From Thermaceae bacterium (lineage in GTDB: Bacteria; Deinococcota; Deinococci; Deinococcales; Marinithermaceae), in assembly GCA_026989475.1 (NCBI GenBank), contig JALSJG010000043.1:1-5279 (forward strand): a stretch of DNA of 5,279 nucleotides, given 5' to 3'. The first letter of the stretch is position 1. Every line of letters starts with the position of its first letter. A model generated the notes under the pieces. It worked only from the letters and a program-made list of their open reading frames with translations, did no database searches and had not been told where the DNA came from. The translations under genes and the position numbers were made by a program. This document shows positions 1 to 4,493 of this stretch, piece after piece.

Positions 1-444
1 ATTCGCAATAAGGATCGTTCCGTCTACCGGGAAAGGCTGAAAAACGTCGGACTTCGTCATACCCTGCCCAGGGAACGGATTTTGTCCTATTTGGACCGGA
101 AGAATGTTCACCCCACCCCGGAGGAGCTCTACCAGGGGTTGCGCAAGAAAGGGTACAGCATTGGGCTTTCCACGGTTTATTTGAACCTCCAAGTGCTCCG
201 GGAAGCCGGGCTTATTCGCGAGTTCAAGGACCCCAAAGGCGTCACCCGTTACGACGGCTATTCCAAGCCCCACTACCACCTGGCCTGCCGGGCCTGCGGC
301 CGGGTCGAGGACGTGCTCGCCTCGGAGCTCCCGGACTTCCTTGAGCCCGTCCTTCCCCAGGTCGAGGAGAAGTCCAACTGGCAGGTGGACGAGGCCTGGG
401 TCACCTTCGTGGGCTACTGCCCGCGCTGCAAACGGGGACGTTAG
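1..444 (+). CDS. Fur-family metalloregulator, PerR-like (5' end outside window)
   Basis: Transcription regulator of the Fur family, which binds operator DNA in a metal- or peroxide-dependent way. Reading frame 1 is open from the first base, and family sequence continues through it, so the gene starts at or left of the edge. The TTG at 82 would cut off the first helices of the DNA-binding domain. Numbered from the first in-window codon, residues 1-85 form the winged helix (motifs HPTPEELY and STVYLNL) and 86-147 the dimerisation domain. H37, D85, H91, H93 and D104 match the five regulatory-metal ligands of Bacillus PerR. CRAC (96-99) and CPRC (140-143) form the structural zinc site. Asp at 104, where Fur proteins usually have Glu, favours PerR over Fur. 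The collinear numbering suggests that very few residues are missing. The 3' end overlaps the convergent PBP gene. PerR function is inferred; Fur, Zur or Mur activity is not excluded. Confidence 0.93.
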   Translation: MRNKDRSVYRERLKNVGLRHTLPRERILSYLDRKNVHPTPEELYQGLRKKGYSIGLSTVYLNLQVLREAGLIREFKDPKGVTRYDGYSKPHYHLACRACGRVEDVLASELPDFLEPVLPQVEEKSNWQVDEAWVTFVGYCPRCKRGR

Positions 445-2599
445 CCGCCTCCTCGGGTGGTAGCGCCCGCCAGCGGGCCTCGGCCCAGTAGGTATGCGCG
501 GGCATGCGGCAGCCGGTCTTCGGGTCCAGCGGGACCCAGAGGTAGTTCCCAAGCGGCGGCGCCTCCCAGGAGGGCGCCCTGCCCTTGCGGAAGTAGACGG
601 GTACCCCGTCGGGTCGGGGAACCCCGTCTAAGAGGTCGATCGCCAAGGGCTTTAGGTCCTCGGGCGGCGCCGGTTCCCCCGCCGGCCGCCCCGAGAGCGC
701 GGCCTCGACGAACTTGCGCCAGATCGGGGGGTTGATCACCGAGGAAGAGGGCTCCTTCCCCCGCCAGCGCATCGGCCGGTTGTCGTCCCGGCCGACCCAG
801 ACCACCGCCACCAGGCCGCTGGTGGCGCCGGCGAACCAAAGGTCGCGGGCCTCGTTCGAGGTTCCGGTCTTGCCGCCGACCACTCGGCCGGGGATGCGCG
901 CCCGCCAGGCCAGGCTTTTCCTGCCGAAGGGGTCGGGGTCGTTGACGTAGCCCTTGAGCAGGTCCCAGCCCAGGTAGGCGACCTCGGGGGCGAAGACCCG
1001 CCGGCGCTTGGGCTCGGCCTGATAGAGCAGGTGCCCGGCTTCGTCCTCGACCCGCTCGATCAGGTAGGCCTCGGGCATCTCGCCGCCGTTGGTGAAGCTG
1101 GCGTAGGCCGCCGCCATCTGCAGGGGGCTCGCCCCCACCGCGCCGATGGCGATCGCAAGGCTCGGGTGGCGGGGCACCTCGAACCCAAGCAGGGCAAGCT
1201 TTTTCGCGAGCCGTTCGACGCCGATGGCCTCGGCGGTGAGGATCGCGGGGATGTTCAGCGAGCGGTCGAGGGCGTAGCGGATCGTCACCGGGCGGTTGAG
1301 GAAGGTCCCCGAGAAGTTCTTGGGCTTCCAGACCCCGCCGGGCTGGGTGGGGTCGGGGAACTCGACCTCCCGGTCCCACACCGGGCTGGCCTGGGTCCAG
1401 CCGGCTTCAAGCGCGGTGGCGTAGACGAAGGGCTTGACCGCCGAGCCCGGGCTTCTCCGGGTCTGGGTGGCGCGGTTGAACTCGCCCTCGGTGCCGGGGC
1501 GGGCCCCTACCATCGCGCGGACGGCGCCGGTCTCGGCTTCGAGCCCCACCAGCGCGATCTGGGCGCCGTCGGGCATGAGCCCGGCCTCCACCGCGTACCG
1601 GGCGGCGGCCTCGGCGGCGGCCTGCATCCCGAGGTCCAGCGTGGTGGTGACCCGAAGCCCCCCCTGACCGAAGACCCGCTCGGCCCCGAAGCGCTCGATC
1701 AACGCCTTGCGCACCGCTAGCACGAAGCGGGGGGCGACCTTGGCGGCGAGGTCGGGGAGGACCTGGGCCCTGGGGTCGGCGAGCTCGGCCTCGACGAGGT
1801 TTCCGGCCTCGTCGTACTTTGCCTTCCATCCCCGGGGGACGATCGGGGCCCGGAGCGCCCGCGCGGCCTCGGCCTCGGTCACCCAGCCCTCCCGGGCCAT
1901 CTCCCGGATCAGCCGGCGGGCGCGGGCCAGGGTGCCCTTGAGGTCGCGGTAGCGGGCGTTGGGGGCGGGGATCAAGGAGGCCAGGTAGGCGCCCTCGGCG
2001 AGGGTGAGCTGGCTCGGGTCCTTGCCGAAGTAGGCCTCGCTCGCCGCCGCGATCCCGGTGAGGTTGCCGCCCCAGAAGGCGACGTTTAGGTACATGCCGA
2101 GGATTTCTTCCTTGGTGTAGCGGCGCTCGAGCTCGAGCGCGAGCAAAAACTCCTTGAACTTCCGCTCCAGGCTCCGCTGGTCGGCGAGCTCCTTTAGGAG
2201 GGTGTTCTTGATCACCTGGGTGGTGATCGTGCTCCCCCCCTGGAGGTCCCCGCGGAGGGTGCGGTAAAGCGCGCCGAAAAAGCGGATCCAGTCGATCCCG
2301 TGGTGGCGGAAAAACCGCCGGTCCTCGCTGGCCACGATCGCGGCGACCGCCGCCGGCGAGACCTCCTCAAGGCCGACGAGCCGCCGCTCCACCGCCCGCC
2401 CCCCCTCCACCGAGGCCAGGGTGGCGATCGGGGTGCCGTCCCGGGCGTAGAGGGTGGTGGTGGCGGTGAGCCTTAGGGACTCAAAGGCCTCGAGCCCAGG
2501 CAGGTCCCGGCTCCATTTCCAGGCGATCCCAAAGGCGGCGAGGGTAAGACCCAAGAACGCGGCCGCGAGCAGGTAGGCAAAAAAGCGAAGGATACGCAT
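401..2599 (-). CDS. Class A penicillin-binding protein (PBP1A family), bifunctional glycosyltransferase/transpeptidase
   Basis: Polymerises lipid II into glycan strands and cross-links the stem peptides, anchored in the inner membrane and facing the periplasm. The 732-residue product starts with a short basic end and one hydrophobic segment (about 3-27). A GT51 domain (about 50-225) carries EDRRFFRHHG with catalytic E92, GGSTITTQ (121-128), RKFKE with E150, and KEEILGMYLN (163-172). The transpeptidase domain (about 345-630) has SAVK with nucleophile S386 and K389, SLN (447-449) and KTGT (577-580). All catalytic motifs are intact, and the length is typical of compact PBP1A proteins. A tail of about 90 residues follows, rich in Pro and aromatic residues, with Cys at 697 and 724. 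The ATG lies 3 bp after the stop of the receiver gene and no clear Shine-Dalgarno is seen, which suggests translational coupling. The stop lies inside the 3' end of the convergent Fur-family gene. Identification is firm; which PBP1 paralogue it is remains unknown. Confidence 0.97.
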   Translation of the reverse strand: MRILRFFAYLLAAAFLGLTLAAFGIAWKWSRDLPGLEAFESLRLTATTTLYARDGTPIATLASVEGGRAVERRLVGLEEVSPAAVAAIVASEDRRFFRHHGIDWIRFFGALYRTLRGDLQGGSTITTQVIKNTLLKELADQRSLERKFKEFLLALELERRYTKEEILGMYLNVAFWGGNLTGIAAASEAYFGKDPSQLTLAEGAYLASLIPAPNARYRDLKGTLARARRLIREMAREGWVTEAEAARALRAPIVPRGWKAKYDEAGNLVEAELADPRAQVLPDLAAKVAPRFVLAVRKALIERFGAERVFGQGGLRVTTTLDLGMQAAAEAAARYAVEAGLMPDGAQIALVGLEAETGAVRAMVGARPGTEGEFNRATQTRRSPGSAVKPFVYATALEAGWTQASPVWDREVEFPDPTQPGGVWKPKNFSGTFLNRPVTIRYALDRSLNIPAILTAEAIGVERLAKKLALLGFEVPRHPSLAIAIGAVGASPLQMAAAYASFTNGGEMPEAYLIERVEDEAGHLLYQAEPKRRRVFAPEVAYLGWDLLKGYVNDPDPFGRKSLAWRARIPGRVVGGKTGTSNEARDLWFAGATSGLVAVVWVGRDDNRPMRWRGKEPSSSVINPPIWRKFVEAALSGRPAGEPAPPEDLKPLAIDLLDGVPRPDGVPVYFRKGRAPSWEAPPLGNYLWVPLDPKTGCRMPAHTYWAEARWRALPPEEAANVPVCSAGSSPRR

Positions 2600-2602
2600 C
2601 GT

Positions 2603-2980
2603 TTAGTGTTGGGTGCGAATCTCGAGCGTACGGCGGGCGAAGGCACGGAACTCGCCTCCCGTCAAGGGCTTGGTGAGCAGCTTGTCCACCCGTGCCATCT
2701 GGGCCGCGACCTTGGTGCGCTGGTCGGCGGTCGCTACCAAGACCACGACCGGTACTTCCTTGAGCCGCCGTACGCGCTTGATTCGCCAGGCGAGGTCCAG
2801 CGCGCCCAGTTCGCCCTTGGCGTCCTCGTCCAGCACGATCAGGTCGGGCGTGTGCTCCTTCAGGTAGCGAAGCGCCTCCCCGGTGTCGGCAAGGCTGTGG
2901 GTGCGAAAGCCCTCGGCCTCGAGGGTGACCTCGAGGTAAGCCCGCATGGTCGCGTTCGCGCTCACCACCAGGGCGTTCAT
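2603..2980 (-). CDS. Stand-alone receiver-domain protein with degenerate active site
   Basis: A 125-residue protein consisting only of a CheY-like receiver fold, with no output domain. A gapless match to typical receivers places the phospho-acceptor at D51 (in LIVLDED) and the conserved Lys-Pro at K104-P105. The N-terminal acidic cluster that binds Mg, normally a run of Asp after the first strand, is replaced by S7-A8-N9. The switch Thr/Ser position is V82, although T84 is close. Phosphorylation is therefore likely to be impaired, and the domain may work as a constitutive protein-binding module; this is inference. The TAA stop is 3 bp before the PBP1A start, so the two genes are almost certainly one operon. 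It could instead be a phosphorylatable single-domain regulator with unusual chemistry. No histidine kinase is present in the window. The ATG is well placed, since the first beta strand (ALVV) begins at residue 3. Confidence 0.85.
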   Translation of the reverse strand: MNALVVSANATMRAYLEVTLEAEGFRTHSLADTGEALRYLKEHTPDLIVLDEDAKGELGALDLAWRIKRVRRLKEVPVVVLVATADQRTKVAAQMARVDKLLTKPLTGGEFRAFARRTLEIRTQH

Positions 2981-2984
2981 CTAA

Positions 2985-2995
2985 CCCCTACTTTA
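2985..2995 (-). promoter_or_regulatory. Possible -10 element and ribosome-binding site of the receiver gene
   Basis: On the - strand TAAAGT (2995-2990) fits the TANNNT form of a -10 box. It is followed by AGGGG (2989-2985), which ends four bases before the ATG of the receiver gene. No good -35 hexamer is seen at normal spacing. If the box works, transcription would begin within a few bases of the ATG. If not, AGGGG is a weak Shine-Dalgarno on a transcript coming from the tRNA upstream. The two readings compete. Confidence 0.3.
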
Positions 2996-3018
2996 CGCCG
3001 GTTTAGGAGAGGGGGGTG

Positions 3019-3025
3019 AAAAAAA
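3019..3025 (-). terminator. T-tract directly after tRNA-Gln, possible terminator or processing site
   Basis: On the - strand the encoded CCA of the tRNA is followed by one A and then seven Ts. There is no separate hairpin between the tRNA and the T-tract. Only the T-arm and acceptor stem of the tRNA itself could act as the upstream structure. Some transcripts may end here, while others could read into the receiver-PBP pair 39 bases further on. Function is inferred from position only. Confidence 0.35.
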
Positions 3026-3026
3026 T

Positions 3027-3100
3027 TGGCTGGGGCGCGTGGACTCGAACCACGACCGGCGGATCCAAAGTCCGCTGTCCTACCATTAGACGACGCCCCA
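3027..3100 (-). tRNA. tRNA-Gln (anticodon TTG)
   Basis: A 74-nt cloverleaf including an encoded 3' CCA, reading CAA and CAG codons. The acceptor stem pairs TGGGGCG with CGCCCCA over seven pairs, including the T1-A72 pair typical of glutamine tRNAs, with discriminator G. The D arm contains TAATGGTA. The anticodon arm is GCGGA, loop CTTTGGA with anticodon TTG, then TCCGC. The variable region is four bases (CGGT), and the T arm pairs CGTGG with CCACG around TTCGAGT. No mismatch is seen in the acceptor, anticodon or T stems. The gene is read divergently from the DdrA-like gene and in the same direction as the receiver and PBP genes downstream. Confidence 0.98.
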
Positions 3101-3111
3101 AAGCCGACCCC

Positions 3112-3140
3112 ATCTTAGAAACGGCCCTGCCGCTTGTCAA
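3112..3140 (-). promoter_or_regulatory. Near-consensus housekeeping promoter of tRNA-Gln
   Basis: On the - strand TTGACA (3140-3135, a perfect -35) is separated by 17 bp from TAAGAT (3117-3112, four of six matches to TATAAT, including the key first T, second A and last T). The tRNA 5' end lies 11 bases beyond the -10, so transcription should start a few bases before the mature tRNA and leave a short leader for RNase P. This is the best promoter in the window by eye. Confidence 0.85.
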
Positions 3141-3142
3141 TG

Positions 3143-3148
3143 TAGACT
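3143..3148 (+). promoter_or_regulatory. -10-like box placed for leaderless transcription of the DdrA-like gene
   Basis: TAGACT fits TANNNT and lies 7 bp before the GTG at 3156, so the +1 would fall on or beside the start codon. Leaderless mRNAs with this arrangement are common in the Deinococcus-Thermus group. The intervening bases are a G run, which could also serve as a poor Shine-Dalgarno. No convincing -35 is seen, and the box sits next to the -35 of the divergent tRNA promoter. Confidence 0.4.
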
Positions 3149-3155
3149 GGGGGGC

Positions 3156-3740
3156 GTGGACGAAGCGGTCTGGCTCCGGCTCGCCGAGCCCTTTCCCGAG
3201 GAGGAGATCCACTGGCGGGTAGAGGCCATCTCCAAGGACAAGCGGCGGGCGATGGTGGTTCCTTACGTGGACGCGCGCGCGGTGCTCGACCGGCTCGACG
3301 AGGCGGTGGGGCCCGAGGGCTGGCACGACGCCTACGAGCTCCTCGCCCGCGAGGGCGGGGTCTACGCGGTGAAGTGCCGGCTTACCGTGCTCGGCGTCAC
3401 CAAGGAGGACGTGGGGGAAGGGGAGTCGCTTAAAGCCGCGTTCTCCGACGCGCTGAAAAGGGCGGCGGTCAAGTTCGGGGTTGGTCGGCACCTTTACCGG
3501 ATGGAAAAGGTCTGGGTGGACTACGACGAGAAGACCGGGCGTTTCACTCCGCCCACCGCCCGGCCCGAGGCGAGAAAGCCCGAGGCCCACGAGCTGATCG
3601 ACCGCCTCCTGGAGCGGCTCAAGCAGGCGGGCAAGGGCAAGGAGGCCGCCCGCGTGGTGACCAGGTACGGCGGCTACGGACGCACCCCGGAGGAGACCAA
3701 GCGGCTTTACGGCGAGCTCCGGGACCTGCTCAAGGAATAG
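3156..3740 (+). CDS. ddrA: DdrA / Rad52-Rad22-family single-strand DNA annealing protein
   Basis: Probably binds single-stranded DNA and 3' ends, anneals complementary strands and protects ends during break repair, as known for Deinococcus DdrA and Rad52-type annealing proteins. The 194-residue product has the family core at about 15-120. It contains a beta region with PYVDARAVLDRLDEAVG followed by W56, a strand pair around YAVKCRLTVLG, and the hallmark helix AFSDALKRAAVKFGVGRHLY (95-114). A short Pro-rich linker (131-143) leads to a basic helical C-terminal part (144-194) that I do not recognise and that may aid DNA binding or oligomer contacts. Length is close to Deinococcus DdrA (about 208). 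The GTG start is chosen because it leaves a normal N-terminus and sits 7 bp after a -10-like box; no better start lies upstream. The metallophosphoesterase gene follows with no gap. A prophage-type annealing protein is the main alternative, but no phage genes are nearby. Confidence 0.87.
   Translation: MDEAVWLRLAEPFPEEEIHWRVEAISKDKRRAMVVPYVDARAVLDRLDEAVGPEGWHDAYELLAREGGVYAVKCRLTVLGVTKEDVGEGESLKAAFSDALKRAAVKFGVGRHLYRMEKVWVDYDEKTGRFTPPTARPEARKPEAHELIDRLLERLKQAGKGKEAARVVTRYGGYGRTPEETKRLYGELRDLLKE
3732..3736 (+). promoter_or_regulatory. Ribosome-binding site of the metallophosphoesterase gene
   Basis: AAGGA lies inside the last codons of the DdrA-like gene, four bases before the ATG at 3741. It supports that ATG, which directly follows the TAG stop, as the true start, and points to coupled translation of the two genes. 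Confidence 0.6.
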
Positions 3741-4493
3741 ATGGTCAAGGTCATCGCCATCGGGGACGTGCACGCCGAGTTCGGCCGGCTCTGGCAGGCG
3801 CTCCGCGCCGCCTACGCCGCCGACGCCGAGGGCCTGCCCACGCCCCCGGTGCGCGAGGGGCGCTACCGGGTGGTCCTGCTCGGGGACCTGGTGCACCCAA
3901 AGAGCCTCGAGGGCTACCAGCGCCTCACCGGGATCGCCGATTACGACCCCGAAAACCCCGAGCACCTGCGCACCGCCGCCCTCGCCCAGGTGAGCGAGCT
4001 CCTAAAAGTGAAGCGCTACCTCGAGGCGGCCCGGGGCCACGCGGTGGTACTTCTCGGCAACCACGACCACGCCGCCCTCCTTCACGACGTGCTCCTTGGG
4101 AACGCCTCGGGGATCGAGCACCGCGAGTTCGACCCCAAATACGGCGGACACCCCTTGCCCCCGGGGCTTCGGCGCTGGATCGAGGGCTGGCCGAAAAGCC
4201 ACGTGCTCTTCGGCGTACAGTTCGCCCACGCCGGTCCCACCCCCTGGCTTCAGAGCTACGACGCCTTTTTCTACCAAAGCCGGGAGGCCAAGACCTGGTG
4301 GCGGAAGACTCCTGAGTACGTCCGCCGCGCGGGGTTTCGCTTTGGGGTCTACGGGCATACCCCGGTGGACGAAATCGTGCTCGACTGGGAGCACGGTTTT
4401 GCGATCATCGACGCCCTCGACCGCGGGCAGTACCTCGAGCTCCTTCTGGATGAGGACCGGCTCGAGGTCCGGCCGATGGTCTTCGGTCCATGA
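3741..4493 (+). CDS. Calcineurin-like metallophosphoesterase, substrate unknown
   Basis: Predicted cytoplasmic hydrolase of phosphate esters using two metal ions. The 250-residue product carries the motifs in order: GDVHAEF (metal ligands D9 and H11), GDLVHP (D49), GNHDH (N107, H108), AHAG (H163) and GHTP (H206). All metal ligands are present, so activity is expected. GHTP is the form found in Ser/Thr phosphatase-like members, but the Asp-Arg pair that follows GDxx in that subgroup is H52-P53 here, so substrate handling probably differs from lambda/PP1-type phosphatases and ApaH. An inserted segment (about 54-95) separates motifs II and III. No signal peptide or membrane segment is seen. The ATG abuts the stop of the DdrA-like gene and the TGA overlaps the rsmA start as ATGA, so all three genes are likely co-expressed. 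Possible substrates are a phosphoprotein, a nucleotide or a nucleic-acid end; none is supported over the others. Confidence 0.88.
   Translation: MVKVIAIGDVHAEFGRLWQALRAAYAADAEGLPTPPVREGRYRVVLLGDLVHPKSLEGYQRLTGIADYDPENPEHLRTAALAQVSELLKVKRYLEAARGHAVVLLGNHDHAALLHDVLLGNASGIEHREFDPKYGGHPLPPGLRRWIEGWPKSHVLFGVQFAHAGPTPWLQSYDAFFYQSREAKTWWRKTPEYVRRAGFRFGVYGHTPVDEIVLDWEHGFAIIDALDRGQYLELLLDEDRLEVRPMVFGP

Noticed and set aside
82..444. TTG at 82 as the start of the Fur-family gene
   Set aside because: The frame is open upstream to base 1 and encodes the conserved first helices of the Fur DNA-binding domain, so a start at 82 would leave a broken domain.
465..478. GC-rich inverted repeat (GCCCGC / GCGGGC) 20 bp after the Fur-family stop as a terminator
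   Set aside because: The stem is short with a two- to four-base loop, has no T-tract on either strand, and lies inside PBP coding sequence, so it is probably a by-product of high GC.
441..1379. Long open frame on the - strand inside the PBP gene
   Set aside because: The product is Arg/Pro/Gly-rich low-complexity protein without motifs, a typical frame shadow in high-GC DNA; the PBP frame carries every catalytic motif.
1031..1720. Open frame on the + strand opposite the PBP gene
   Set aside because: Antisense shadow of the PBP coding frame with no recognisable domain and no start signal.
3003..3965. Open frame on the - strand running through the tRNA and antisense to the DdrA-like gene
   Set aside because: It crosses tRNA-Gln and its promoter and opposes two genes with clear family motifs; its His/Val/Leu/Pro-rich product matches nothing.
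3156..4493. Prophage or integrative element inserted next to the tRNA gene
   Set aside because: Although tRNA genes are common attachment sites and Rad52-type proteins occur in phages, there is no integrase, no repeat of the tRNA 3' end and no phage gene, and the codon use matches rsmA.
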